DNA from: Pelagibacterales bacterium SAG-MED29 | GTDB lineage: Bacteria > Pseudomonadota > Alphaproteobacteria > Pelagibacterales > Pelagibacteraceae | Assembly: GCA_014653815.1 (NCBI GenBank) | Contig: JACWDZ010000007.1 | Coordinates: forward strand, 1-46,425 | DNA length: 46,425 bases | Direction of reading: 5' to 3' | Shown here: positions 16,541 to 24,852 of the stretch, one piece after another | Position numbering within the stretch: position 1 is the first letter of the stretch | Layout of the letters: each line of letters opens with the position of its first letter | The notes under the pieces: model-generated | Database searches by the model: none | The model's input: only the letters and a program-made list of their open reading frames with translations | What the model was told of the DNA's origin: nothing | Position numbers and translations under genes: made by a program

Positions 16541-17284
16541 ATGAACAAAATTGCAATAATAATACCTTCCAGACTTGACGCTCAAAGATTACCGAATAAA
16601 CCTTTGAAAATTATAAACAATAAAGAGATGATTTTACATGTTTATGACTCAGCTGTTAGGTCGAAAGCCGGAGAAGTTTACGTAGCTACGCCCGACCAGC
16701 AAATAGTAGATATTGTAAAAAACTTTGGAGGCAAGGCAATTAAAACCTCTGACAACCATGAAACAGGTACAGACCGTATATTTGAGGTTTTTAAAGAAAC
16801 TTTAAATAGCGAACCAAATATAATTATCAACCTACAGGGTGATATGCCTAATCTCGAGCCTCAGGCGATTTCCAATCTAGTTTCTTATGTGAGTAAAAAT
16901 AAATGCGATATTGGAACTCTCGCAAGTGATTTTCATTCTCAAACTGAGATGGACAATCCTAACGCAGTCAAAGTTGCAGTAAAAGAAAAACTTTCAAATA
17001 ATATATTTTTAAATGCATTAGATTTTTTTAGAGTTAAAACTAAATCAATTTATAATTTATATCATCATATAGGCATTTATGCCTTTACTAATAAAGCATT
17101 GGTAAGGTATGTAAGTTTAAAAAGAACTAAACTTGAATTAGAAAGAAAACTAGAACAACTTAGAGCCTTAGAAAACAAGATGTCAATACATGTTGGTTAT
17201 ATAAAATCATCTCCTTTAAGTGTTGACACTGAAGAAGATCTAATCGAAGTTAAAAATTTGATGGAAAAAAATGAAAAAAATTAA
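16541..17284 (+). CDS. kdsB: 3-deoxy-manno-octulosonate cytidylyltransferase
   Basis: Activates Kdo with CTP to give CMP-Kdo for lipopolysaccharide inner core synthesis. The protein is 247 aa from the ATG at 16541; the frame is open upstream to a TTG at 16526, but the family N-terminus begins at KIAIIIPSRLDAQRLPNKPL. Further signatures are VATPDQQIVD near 50, SDNHETGTDRI near 70, NLQGDMP near 95 and YHHIGIYAF near 180. It supplies substrate for the WaaA enzyme encoded at 40336-41622. The last 14 nt overlap pheA in another frame. Confidence 0.94.
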   Translation: MNKIAIIIPSRLDAQRLPNKPLKIINNKEMILHVYDSAVRSKAGEVYVATPDQQIVDIVKNFGGKAIKTSDNHETGTDRIFEVFKETLNSEPNIIINLQGDMPNLEPQAISNLVSYVSKNKCDIGTLASDFHSQTEMDNPNAVKVAVKEKLSNNIFLNALDFFRVKTKSIYNLYHHIGIYAFTNKALVRYVSLKRTKLELERKLEQLRALENKMSIHVGYIKSSPLSVDTEEDLIEVKNLMEKNEKN

Positions 17285-18113
17285 AATTGCCATTCAAGGA
17301 GAGCTAGGCGCTTATTCTCATATTGCTGCTAATAATCTATTTAAAGATTCAGAAATTAAAACTTGTTCAACTTTTGAGGAAACTTTCAAAAAAGCTTATG
17401 AAGATGAAAGTTATAAGATTATAATTCCAATAGAAAACTCTCTAGCTGGGAGAGTTGCTGATATACATTATTTATTGCCAAAATATAAATTACAGATACA
17501 TGGAGAATATTTCTTAAATGTTGAACATAATTTACTTTGTAAACCAGATGCAGAAATTAATGATATAAAATTTGTTAGAAGTCATGCTCAAGCCATTGGA
17601 CAATGTCAGAAAATAATTCATAAAAATAAATTTCAGCCTATCATTTCAGCAGATACAGCTGGCTCAGCTAAAGAGCTAGCAGAAGGAAATGATAAATCTA
17701 TAGCAGCAATTGCGTCGGACCTTTCAGCTAAAATTTATAAATTAAAAATTTTAGAAAAAAATATCGAAGATGAAAAAGGTAACGTTACTCGCTTTCTCAT
17801 TATGGGAAAAAATATAGAACAACCAGAATTTAGTAATGAAAAAAAATTTATAACCAGCTGTATTTTTAGAGTTAAAAGTGAGCCTTCAGCTCTTTATAAA
17901 TGCTTAGGAGGATTTGCAACTAACCAAGTAAACTTAACCAAATTAGAAAGCTTTTCTGTTAAAAATACTTTTGATCAAGCGAATTTTTATTTAGATTTAG
18001 AAGGACACCTAGATGAGCCTGGAGTAAAAAAGGCAATGGAAGAACTTGGCTTTCATACAGTGACCTTGCAGATTTTAGGCGTATATGAAGCCTCAACATT
18101 TAGGGAAAAATAG
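17271..18113 (+). CDS. pheA: Prephenate dehydratase
   Basis: Monofunctional prephenate dehydratase of 280 aa making phenylpyruvate for phenylalanine. The catalytic domain (about 1-180) starts with IAIQGELGAYSHIAA, contains IIPIENSLAGRVADIHYLL and ends with the diagnostic Thr-Arg-Phe of NVTRFLIMG near residue 177. A C-terminal ACT domain follows (about 195-270); its ligand motif reads KLESFS instead of the textbook ESRP, a variation I believe is usual in alphaproteobacteria. No chorismate mutase domain is fused. It overlaps kdsB by 14 nt. Confidence 0.93.
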   Translation: MKKIKIAIQGELGAYSHIAANNLFKDSEIKTCSTFEETFKKAYEDESYKIIIPIENSLAGRVADIHYLLPKYKLQIHGEYFLNVEHNLLCKPDAEINDIKFVRSHAQAIGQCQKIIHKNKFQPIISADTAGSAKELAEGNDKSIAAIASDLSAKIYKLKILEKNIEDEKGNVTRFLIMGKNIEQPEFSNEKKFITSCIFRVKSEPSALYKCLGGFATNQVNLTKLESFSVKNTFDQANFYLDLEGHLDEPGVKKAMEELGFHTVTLQILGVYEASTFREK

Positions 18114-18135
18114 TCCACAAAATTAAAATCTAGTC

Positions 18136-18165
18136 TTGTAGTATTTAAATTGATCTTGATATACT
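18136..18165 (+). promoter_or_regulatory. Promoter of the SRP RNA gene
   Basis: TTGTAG at 18136-18141 and TATACT at 18160-18165 with an 18-bp spacer form a sigma70-type promoter. A start site about 7 nt beyond the -10 box falls on the first base of the SRP RNA helix at 18172, which supports both assignments. Confidence 0.6.
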
Positions 18166-18171
18166 CATATT

Positions 18172-18263
18172 GAGGTTGGCATCAGGTGGATGTTTCATAA
18201 ACCCGGTCAGGTCTGAAAAGAAGCAGCCGTAGTGAAAATTATTCAGGTTGTTGCCTGCCTCTT
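18172..18263 (+). ncRNA. ffs: Signal recognition particle RNA (4.5S type)
   Basis: The conserved Ffh-binding tip GGTCAGGTCTGAAAAGAAGC (about 18205-18224) has both internal-loop halves of bacterial SRP RNA and a GAAA-like tetraloop. The two ends form a long hairpin: GAGG at 18172-18175 pairs with CCTC at 18258-18261, and TTGGCA with TGCC. The size of about 92 nt fits the small Gram-negative 4.5S form. No intrinsic terminator separates it from dnaX, whose ATG is 4-6 nt downstream, so its 3' end is probably made by processing. Confidence 0.92.
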
Positions 18264-18267
18264 TAAA

Positions 18268-19953
18268 ATGACAAGTAATAAAATTTTAGCTCTTAAATAT
18301 AGGCCTCAAGAATTTAAAGATTTAATAGGTCAAGAATTGATGGCCGAAACTATTACCAATGGGATTAAACTTGGTAAAACACCTAATGCTTATTTGTTAA
18401 CGGGAATTAGAGGGGTTGGAAAAACAACAACTGCTAGATTAATTGCCAAGGCACTAAACTGTCAAAAAAATACTAATAGAGAAATAAAATGTTCCAGCGA
18501 AAAATTTTGTCCCACATGTGAAGAAATAATTAGTTCTAATCATATAGATATCTTAGAGATGGATGCCGCTTCAAAAACAGGAATAGATGATATTAGAGAA
18601 TTAATTGAAAACTCCAAGTATAGCCCTACAAGCGCAAAGTATAAAATCTTTATTATCGATGAAGTTCATATGCTTTCAAAGCAGGCTTTTAATGGGTTAC
18701 TTAAAACTTTAGAGGAACCTCCACCAAGCCTTAAATTTATATTAGCAACTACAGAAGTTAGAAAAATTCCTGTTACTATTTTGTCTCGTTGTCAGAGATT
18801 TGATCTTAAGAGGATTAACGCTGATAAGCTTTGTGCTCATTTAAAGAATATTTCAGCAAAAGAAAATGGGAAAATTACAGATGATGCAATCAGATTAATA
18901 GCAAGAACATCAGAAGGATCGGCGAGAGATGCTATATCGCTTTTAGATCGTGCTTTAATTTCTCAATCTATTAGTAAAAATAACTTAATAGAAGAAAAGT
19001 ACGTTCGAGAAATGTTGGGCCTTGCAGATCGAAGTAAAGTCATTTCTTTATTTAAAGAAGTTTTAAACGGCAAGGAGAAAGAAGCGCTACAATACTTAAG
19101 AGAACTAATCAATGACGGAATAGATGCTAAAAATTTTTTAAATGATATTTTAGAAGTTATTTATCTTTTTAGCAGGAGAATAAATTTAGGCTCTATTGAA
19201 AAAGATATGACGATATCCGAAGCCGAAGTTAAAATGGTTGACGAATATTCAAAAAATATAGATATGCAAGATGTAGGATTATTTTGGCAGCTTACGATTA
19301 AAACAATTGATGATCTTAGAATTATTGGCAATGAAAACTTAACACTAGAAATGTATATTATGCAATTAGTGCATCTTAAAAATATTGAAACTAAAAAAGA
19401 CATTTTTTATTCCAATATTGAAAACAATGAAAACAAAAAACAAAAAAGTTTAATTGGTGAAAATATAAAGGAAGAGAATTTAGAAAATAATTTATCAACT
19501 CAAGTCAAGAATCAATTAAAGAATACAGATCAAATAAAAAAAAATCCAATAAAAAATTTATCTCCTGAAATTAGTAAAAATAAAATTGAAATTACAAACT
19601 TGCAAGATTTGATTGATAAAGCTAACGAAGAAAAAGAAGTTGAACTTAAATTTGATTTAGAACGAAATGTTAAACTAGTTAGTTTCAATAAAGGAAAAAT
19701 TGATATTAGTTTTAATGAAAAATTAAATCAAAGCTTTATTAAGAATCTTGCTGAAAAATTATTACTCTGGACAGGAGAAAGGTGGATTATATCGTTAAGT
19801 AAAAATAATGATGCTAAAAGCATATATGAGAAAAATATGGAAAGAAAATTATCTAAACTAGAAGAATTTAAAAAAACTGATTTAGCACAACAAATTCAAG
19901 AGGCATTTCCAGACGCAAAAATTACAGATATTCAGGAGGAGAGCAATGACTAA
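18268..19953 (+). CDS. dnaX: DNA polymerase III subunit tau/gamma
   Basis: Clamp-loader ATPase, 561 aa from the ATG at 18268. A longer reading from 18232 would run through the SRP RNA and add nothing conserved; the family N-terminus is LALKYRPQEFKDLIGQE. Walker A GIRGVGKTT is at 46-54, zinc cysteines are C65, C75, C81 and C84, Walker B with IIDEVHMLS lies near 128, and the sensor SRC in LSRCQRFDL near 172. The C-terminal tau region (about 370-561) is Lys/Asn-rich and poorly conserved. A run of nine A residues at 19536-19544 (codons 423-426) could cause slippage and a short gamma-like product. ybaB overlaps its end by 8 nt. Confidence 0.96.
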   Translation: MTSNKILALKYRPQEFKDLIGQELMAETITNGIKLGKTPNAYLLTGIRGVGKTTTARLIAKALNCQKNTNREIKCSSEKFCPTCEEIISSNHIDILEMDAASKTGIDDIRELIENSKYSPTSAKYKIFIIDEVHMLSKQAFNGLLKTLEEPPPSLKFILATTEVRKIPVTILSRCQRFDLKRINADKLCAHLKNISAKENGKITDDAIRLIARTSEGSARDAISLLDRALISQSISKNNLIEEKYVREMLGLADRSKVISLFKEVLNGKEKEALQYLRELINDGIDAKNFLNDILEVIYLFSRRINLGSIEKDMTISEAEVKMVDEYSKNIDMQDVGLFWQLTIKTIDDLRIIGNENLTLEMYIMQLVHLKNIETKKDIFYSNIENNENKKQKSLIGENIKEENLENNLSTQVKNQLKNTDQIKKNPIKNLSPEISKNKIEITNLQDLIDKANEEKEVELKFDLERNVKLVSFNKGKIDISFNEKLNQSFIKNLAEKLLLWTGERWIISLSKNNDAKSIYEKNMERKLSKLEEFKKTDLAQQIQEAFPDAKITDIQEESND

Positions 19954-20266
19954 TTTTTCTGACATGCTTTCAAAGGCAAAAGTGATGCAAGAGAAGATGA
20001 AAGAAGTTCAGGAACAAATAAAAAAAATTGAAGCAGAGGGTGAAGCGGGCGGCAATCTAGTTAAAGTAATTTTAACCGGTGATTATGAATTAAAATCGAT
20101 TATTATTAGTGAGGAAGCAAAAAAAGAAAATCAGGAAATTATTAATGATTTAATTATAGCAGCTTATAATAATGCAAAAGCAAACATAAAAAAGAAATCT
20201 GCTGAAGAACTTTCTAAAGTTACAGGTGGATTAAACTTACCTTCTGACTTTAAACTTCCTTTTTAA
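19946..20266 (+). CDS. ybaB: YbaB/EbfC family nucleoid-associated protein
   Basis: Small DNA-binding protein of 106 aa with the family N-terminus SDMLSKAKVMQEKMKEVQEQ, a long coiled helix, then GEAGGNLVKVILTGDYELKSI and a C-terminal helix ending GGLNLPSDFKLPF. Members form tweezer-like dimers that bind DNA. It sits in the widespread dnaX-ybaB-recR order, overlapping dnaX by 8 nt and recR by one base. A Shine-Dalgarno GGAGGAG lies inside the end of dnaX, 5 nt before the ATG, the strongest in this region. Confidence 0.95.
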   Translation: MTNFSDMLSKAKVMQEKMKEVQEQIKKIEAEGEAGGNLVKVILTGDYELKSIIISEEAKKENQEIINDLIIAAYNNAKANIKKKSAEELSKVTGGLNLPSDFKLPF

Positions 20267-20871
20267 TGGATAATAATATTCCTGAAATAAACGAACTTAT
20301 AAAACAATTCTCCAAACTTCCTGGCTTAGGACCTAAATCAGCAAAGAGAATTATTTTAAAATTAATTAACAATAAAGACAGTATGGTAAAGCCTTTAGCT
20401 AAGTCTCTAGCCCAGGTATATAAGAATGTAGTGCGATGCGCTGATTGTGGAAATCTAAAAGTAATGGATAAAATTTGCATATGTTCTACCAACAATGCAT
20501 ATGACAAGATTTGTGTTGTTGAAAATCTCGCTGATATGTGGGTTATTGACTCCGCGAATATTTATAAAGGCCATTATCATATTTTAGGTGGAACTTTGAA
20601 TTCAAGTGAAAATTATGAACAAAAAAATTTACTAATAGATTCTTTAGTTAAAAGAATTAAAAAAAATAGTCTTAAAGAAGTTATCATTGCAACTAGCGCT
20701 ACTGTAGAAGGACAAACAACTGCTCACTACATTGAGGATACAATTAAAAACGGAAAAATTAAAATTACTAAATTAGCTCAAGGATTGCCAGTTGGAGGTG
20801 AAATCGAACAACTTGATGATGGTACATTATTTTCAGCATTTAAGAACAGAGTGCCTGTTACTGGAAGTTAA
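20266..20871 (+). CDS. recR: Recombination protein RecR
   Basis: RecFOR-pathway mediator that helps load RecA on gapped DNA, 201 aa. A helix-hairpin-helix at the N-terminus ([16 protein letters not shown]), a C4 zinc finger near 57-72 (CADCGN ... CICS), a Toprim domain starting [15 protein letters not shown], and the C-terminal [19 protein letters not shown] near 170 are all present. The length is the family standard. Its stop overlaps the convergent glcB stop by 4 nt. Confidence 0.96.
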   Translation: MDNNIPEINELIKQFSKLPGLGPKSAKRIILKLINNKDSMVKPLAKSLAQVYKNVVRCADCGNLKVMDKICICSTNNAYDKICVVENLADMWVIDSANIYKGHYHILGGTLNSSENYEQKNLLIDSLVKRIKKNSLKEVIIATSATVEGQTTAHYIEDTIKNGKIKITKLAQGLPVGGEIEQLDDGTLFSAFKNRVPVTGS

Positions 20872-23036
20872 GTGGAAGCTTTTTTTTCTAACCTTTTTTG
20901 ATGCAAAAGAGGCTCTGTGTATCCAGAAGGCTGGATTCTTCCTTTAAAAACTAAATCACAAGCAGCTGAAAAAGCTACTGAGTTATCAAAGTCATCTGAC
21001 ATTTTCGTATATCCTGATCTTCCACTTCGAAAGTATGCTGGATCTTTTTCGTTTTGTTTGTCTACGATAGTAGCCATTTTTTTCATAACTTTTATCACTT
21101 GGTCTTTTGTGCAAATACCATGATGCAACCAATTAGCTATGTGTTGAGAAGATATTCTAAGCGTTGCTCTATCTTCCATTAAACCAATATTATTTATGTC
21201 TGGGACTTTAGAACAACCTACTCCTTGATCAATCCATCTAACAACATAGCCTAAAATACCTTGGGCATTATTTTCTAGCTCACGATTTATATCTTCAACT
21301 GACCAGTTTGGTCTATCAGCTTTTGGTATTTCTAAAAGATCTTCTAATTTTGCTTTTTTTCTCGATTTAATTTTTTCTTGTTCATTAAATACGCTTATTT
21401 TGTGATAGTGCATGGAGTGTAGTGTTGCAGCTGTTGGAGAGGGAACCCAAGCACAGTTAGCTCCTGATTTAGGATGCCCGATTTTTTGATCCATCATGTC
21501 TTTCATTTTATCTGGCATAGCCCACATGCCTTTTCCAATTTGAGCTTTTCCTGAAAAACCACAATCTAAACCTATATCAACATTCCAGTTTTCATAAGAA
21601 TTTAACCAAGTTGATTTTTTCATTTCACCTTTGAAAATCATCGGTCCTATCTCGAATGAAGTATGCATTTCGTCTCCAGTTCTGTCCAGAAAACCTGTAT
21701 TGATGAAAACAATTCTATCTTTTACTTCTCTTATGCATTCTTTTAAGTTAATTGTTGTTCTTCTCTCTTCATCCATTATACCAACTTTAATAGAAAATCT
21801 TTTTATTCCCAGAGCATCTTCTACTTTTTCAAATAAAGTATTGGTAAAAGCTACTTCCTCTGGACCATGCATTTTTGGCTTAACAATATAAAAAGATTTT
21901 GTTCTAGAATTTTTTTTATTCTTAAAGTCATGCAGAGCGCATAGAGTAGAAACAAAGGCGTCCATAATACCTTCAGGAATTTCAGACTCATCCTTTAAAA
22001 TAATTGAAGGGTTAGTCATTAAATGACCAACATTTCTATTTAATAATAAAGCTCTTCCATGAAGTTCAATTTTTGATCCATCTTTACCAATGTAACTTCT
22101 GTCAGGGTTTAGTTTACGAACAAATGTTTTTCCATTTTTTTCCATATTTGTTTTTAAATCACCTTTCATCAATCCAAGCCAATTTCTGTAGCATTTAACT
22201 TTATCTTCCGCATCTACTGCAGCTACAGAATCTTCATTATCTACAATAGTAGATATAGCTGACTCAATAATAAAATCAGAAATATTTGCTTTATCATCTT
22301 TTCCAATCATATTTTTTGGATCAATAATAATATCTATGTGAAGATTGTTATTTTTAAGTAATACTGAATGTGGTTTAGCTTTTTCTCCATTGAAACCAAC
22401 AAATTGTTTTTTATCTTTTAAATAATTTTTTTTCTCTTTTATCAACAATGCTAAATCATTTCCTTCGATTTGAATTTTTGAAATTTCTTTCCAACTACCA
22501 GCATTAAGAGGAAAGACTTGATCTAAAAATTCTCTTACATAGGAAATTACTTTATTAGCTCTTTCTTTATTATGGCCTTTCCCTTTTTCTCCTGAAATTA
22601 CGTCAGTTCCATATAAAGCATCGTATAAACTTCCCCATCGAGCATTAGCTGCATTTAGTGCATATCTAGCATTATCTACTGGAACTACTAGTTGAGGTCC
22701 CGCGATAGAAGAAATTTCTTTATCTACATTAGAGGTGTTTATTTTAAAATCTTCTTTTTTATCAACAATATATGAAATTGATTTTAAAAAATTTACATAT
22801 TGTTCTTTATTAAAATCTTTGCCATCATTTTTTTTATGCCAATCATCAATTTTTTTCTGAATAGTCTCTCTTTTTTCTACAAGTGATTTATTTATGGGAG
22901 CAAGTTCATGAGCTATTTTTCCAAAATTTCTCCAAAAATCTTCAGGATTAATATTCGTGCCCGGAATTACTTCTTTGTTAATAAATTCAAACAATTTTGA
23001 ATCTATTTTAAGGTTATTTTTTTCTATATAATTCAT
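20868..23036 (-). CDS. glcB: Malate synthase G
   Basis: Condenses glyoxylate and acetyl-CoA to malate, allowing use of glycolate/glyoxylate and C2 carbon. At 722 aa it has the G-isoform length. Recognisable segments include [20 protein letters not shown] near 145, the active-site region around [17 protein letters not shown] near 430, and [11 protein letters not shown] near 500. The conserved C-terminal domain contains [27 protein letters not shown] in two joined blocks, with catalytic acid D in LMEDRATL. Known SAR11 strains control glcB with a glycine riboswitch; I find no such element in the 129 bp upstream here. A small hairpin TAACCA/TGGTTA (23053-23071) lies about 17 nt upstream of the start. 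Confidence 0.96.
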   Translation of the reverse strand: MNYIEKNNLKIDSKLFEFINKEVIPGTNINPEDFWRNFGKIAHELAPINKSLVEKRETIQKKIDDWHKKNDGKDFNKEQYVNFLKSISYIVDKKEDFKINTSNVDKEISSIAGPQLVVPVDNARYALNAANARWGSLYDALYGTDVISGEKGKGHNKERANKVISYVREFLDQVFPLNAGSWKEISKIQIEGNDLALLIKEKKNYLKDKKQFVGFNGEKAKPHSVLLKNNNLHIDIIIDPKNMIGKDDKANISDFIIESAISTIVDNEDSVAAVDAEDKVKCYRNWLGLMKGDLKTNMEKNGKTFVRKLNPDRSYIGKDGSKIELHGRALLLNRNVGHLMTNPSIILKDESEIPEGIMDAFVSTLCALHDFKNKKNSRTKSFYIVKPKMHGPEEVAFTNTLFEKVEDALGIKRFSIKVGIMDEERRTTINLKECIREVKDRIVFINTGFLDRTGDEMHTSFEIGPMIFKGEMKKSTWLNSYENWNVDIGLDCGFSGKAQIGKGMWAMPDKMKDMMDQKIGHPKSGANCAWVPSPTAATLHSMHYHKISVFNEQEKIKSRKKAKLEDLLEIPKADRPNWSVEDINRELENNAQGILGYVVRWIDQGVGCSKVPDINNIGLMEDRATLRISSQHIANWLHHGICTKDQVIKVMKKMATIVDKQNEKDPAYFRSGRSGYTKMSDDFDNSVAFSAACDLVFKGRIQPSGYTEPLLHQKRLEKKAST

Positions 23037-23126
23037 AAATAATCAATCTTTTTAACCATCTGTATTGGTTATTTAAAGTTAAATGTTAATTACTGTGACA
23101 TTTTTTTAGACAATTTATTGACTTAA

Positions 23127-23155
23127 TTGAATTCTATTAATAGTAGAACTATAAT
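23127..23155 (+). promoter_or_regulatory. accA promoter
   Basis: TTGAAT at 23127-23132 and a perfect TATAAT at 23150-23155 are spaced by 17 bp. The expected start site is about 3-5 nt before the accA ATG at 23166, leaving no room for a Shine-Dalgarno, so the message would be almost leaderless. The rest of the 129-bp glcB-accA gap shows no strong motif for the glcB direction. Confidence 0.55.
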
Positions 23156-23165
23156 ATTTATTATT

Positions 23166-24269
23166 ATGAAAAATTACTTAGAATTTGAAAAAGAAATCAA
23201 AACTTTAGAAGAGGAAGTCGATAATCTCAAAAGCCCTTTTGGATCTGAAGGCATATCTGAAGTAGACACAAAAAAAATTAAAACTACGCAGGAAGAAATT
23301 AATGAAAAATTAAAACAGACCTATAAAAATTTAAATGGCTGGCAAAAAACTTTAGTTGCTCGTCATGAAGATAGACCAAAGGCAAATTTTTATATTAAAA
23401 AAATATTTAATCAATTTACATTGTTGTCAGGTGATAGATTTTTTGGAGATGATAAATCAGTAATCGCAGGTTTTGGCTTAATAGACAACAGATCTGTTTT
23501 AGTTATTGGGCAAGAAAAAGGTGAAGATTTAAATACAAGAATAGAAAGAAATTTTGGAATGATGCGTCCAGAGGGATATAGAAAATGTATTAGATTGATG
23601 AAACTAGCTGATCGATTTCAAATTCCTGTAGTTATTTTTATTGATACACCTGGAGCTTATCCGGGAATCGGTGCTGAACAAAGAGGACAAGCATCTGCTA
23701 TAGCTCATTCAATAGAAACTTCTATGTCTATAAGTGTTCCAAATATTTCTATTATAATAGGCGAAGGTGGATCAGGCGGTGCAGTTGCTTTAGCATCTTC
23801 AAATAAAGTTATAATGTTAGAAAATTCTATTTATTCAGTTATCTCTCCGGAAGGTTGTGCTTCAATACTTTGGAGAGACCCAACAAAATCTTTACAAGCT
23901 GCTGATGCTATGAAGATGACTGCAAATGATTTATTAAATCTTGGAATTATTGATGAAATTATTCCCGAACCTCTTGGAGGAGCCCACAGGAATCCAGAGG
24001 CAATAGCTGATGACATTAAACATTCAATTATAAAAAACTTACGTAGCTTTGAAAATTTTTCTAGGGAAGAAGTTTATGATCATAGAAAAGCAAAATTTTT
24101 AAAAATTGGAAGAGATCAAGGTTTTAGCAGATCATCTGATTTAGACGTAGGATTAAGCTACAAAGGATCAGACATTCAAAAATTTAAAGCTCATATTGTT
24201 AAGAATAAACTAATTTATATAGGAATCGGCCTTGTATTTATTGCAGGCCTAGTGTCGATTATTTATTAA
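23166..24269 (+). CDS. accA: Acetyl-CoA carboxylase carboxyltransferase subunit alpha, with C-terminal membrane helix
   Basis: Alpha subunit of the carboxyltransferase that makes malonyl-CoA with AccD. I chose the ATG at 23166 (367 aa, MKNYLEFEKEI); an upstream reading to 23127 would overlap the promoter. Core motifs: GWQKTLVARHEDRPK near 65, the oxyanion-hole region IDTPGAYPGIGAEQRGQA near 155, and GEGGSGGAVALA near 198. Normal AccA ends at about residue 318. Here a 49-residue tail follows, with polar DLDVGLSYKGSDIQKFKAH and then a hydrophobic helix LIYIGIGLVFIAGLVSIIY as the last 19 residues. That tail predicts membrane tethering, which is unusual for this soluble enzyme. There is no frameshift; the tail is in the same frame. 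Confidence 0.95.
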   Translation: MKNYLEFEKEIKTLEEEVDNLKSPFGSEGISEVDTKKIKTTQEEINEKLKQTYKNLNGWQKTLVARHEDRPKANFYIKKIFNQFTLLSGDRFFGDDKSVIAGFGLIDNRSVLVIGQEKGEDLNTRIERNFGMMRPEGYRKCIRLMKLADRFQIPVVIFIDTPGAYPGIGAEQRGQASAIAHSIETSMSISVPNISIIIGEGGSGGAVALASSNKVIMLENSIYSVISPEGCASILWRDPTKSLQAADAMKMTANDLLNLGIIDEIIPEPLGGAHRNPEAIADDIKHSIIKNLRSFENFSREEVYDHRKAKFLKIGRDQGFSRSSDLDVGLSYKGSDIQKFKAHIVKNKLIYIGIGLVFIAGLVSIIY

Positions 24270-24314
24270 TAACTGTTGCAAAAAAACAATTTTTTAGATT
24301 ATTTAAATCATCTA

Positions 24315-24367
24315 TTGACATTTTACACACAAATCTATTTAAGGTTCACAGTTAGTATTTTACTAAC
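24315..24367 (+). promoter_or_regulatory. Promoter and hairpin leader of the cold-shock gene
   Basis: A perfect -35 box TTGACA lies at 24315-24320; the -10 is weak (TATTTA at 24336-24341 or TTTAAG at 24338-24343). In the leader, AGTTAGTA (24350-24357), TTT, TACTAACT (24361-24368) form an 8-bp perfect hairpin. The AAGGAA Shine-Dalgarno follows at about 24385-24390, 11 nt before the ATG. A structured leader fits temperature-dependent translation known for csp genes, but this is inferred. Confidence 0.4.
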
Positions 24368-24401
24368 TAAAGTTAATAACAAATAAGGAAAAGTAAATAA
24401 T

Positions 24402-24614
24402 ATGAGTACACTAAAAGGTAAAGTAAAGTGGTTCAATGGCACTAAAGGTTATGGTTTCATTGAAAGAGAAGACAAAGAAAAAGACGTGTTCGTTCATTCT
24501 TCAGCAGTTAGAGAAGCTGGTTTAAAATACTTAAACGAAGGTGATGAGTTAACGTTTGAAGTGGAGAATGGAGAAAAAGGTCCTTCCGCAGTTAAATTGC
24601 AGAAAACATCTTAA
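24402..24614 (+). CDS. Cold-shock domain protein (CspA family)
   Basis: Single cold-shock domain of 70 aa, the family standard. RNA-binding motifs RNP1 (KGYGFIER, about 17-24) and RNP2 (VFVHSSA, about 30-36) are intact, after the typical start [15 protein letters not shown]. It should act as a single-strand nucleic-acid chaperone. It is monocistronic: a hairpin follows at 24641-24674, and it has its own promoter and the most canonical Shine-Dalgarno spacing in the neighbourhood, in line with high expression. Confidence 0.95.
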   Translation: MSTLKGKVKWFNGTKGYGFIEREDKEKDVFVHSSAVREAGLKYLNEGDELTFEVENGEKGPSAVKLQKTS

Positions 24615-24640
24615 ATCTTATTTCCAAAATCACAGATTAA

Positions 24641-24674
24641 CGGGACACTAAGCTCTAGATAGTTTTTTGTCCCG
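24641..24674 (+). terminator. Terminator-like hairpin after the cold-shock gene
   Basis: CGGGACA (24641-24647) pairs with TGTCCCG (24668-24674) around a 20-nt loop, 26 nt after the csp stop. The following bases (GTAATTTTCCC) are only modestly T-rich. Confidence 0.55.
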
Positions 24675-24685
24675 GTAATTTTCCC

Positions 24686-24714
24686 TTGAAAAAGACACAA
24701 TTATTTCTTAAATA
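24686..24714 (+). promoter_or_regulatory. Candidate promoter of the tRNA-His/his operon
   Basis: TTGAAA at 24686-24691 and TTAAAT at 24708-24713 are separated by 16 bp. The start site would be near 24720, two bases before the ATG of the His-rich mini-ORF. A second promoter closer to the tRNA (AT-rich 24797-24850) cannot be excluded. Confidence 0.35.
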
Positions 24715-24721
24715 CACACCA

Positions 24722-24796
24722 ATGATTATAAAAAATAGAACTTCTATTCTTACATCACATTCTCACAGAATGCACGCTAGGCTATTGCTTAGCTAA
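24722..24796 (+). other. Candidate histidine leader peptide and hairpins (24 codons)
   Basis: An ATG-started 24-codon frame ends TSHSHRMHARLLLS-stop, with three His codons within six. Perfect or near-perfect hairpins overlap or follow it: AATAGAA/TTCTATT (24734-24748), CATTCT/AGAATG (24758-24772, over the His codons) and GCTAGGC/GCTTAGC (24776-24793, over the stop region). It lies 57 nt before tRNA-His and the hisS-hisZ-hisG genes. This resembles the parts of a histidine attenuator, but there is no ribosome-binding site and no strong T tract, so it may be chance in AT-rich DNA. Confidence 0.3.
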
Positions 24797-24852
24797 ATCA
24801 TTACATATTTTAAAATACAAATTTATTAATAATTAATATAAAAAGGAGTTAT

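Noticed and set aside
18020-18110. Loss of feedback control in PheA because the ACT motif lacks ESRP
   Set aside because: KLES-type variants appear normal in alphaproteobacterial PheA, so no conclusion about regulation is justified.
18232-18267. Upstream start of dnaX at 18232
   Set aside because: These codons are the 3' strand of the SRP RNA; the conserved DnaX start LALKYRP follows the ATG at 18268.
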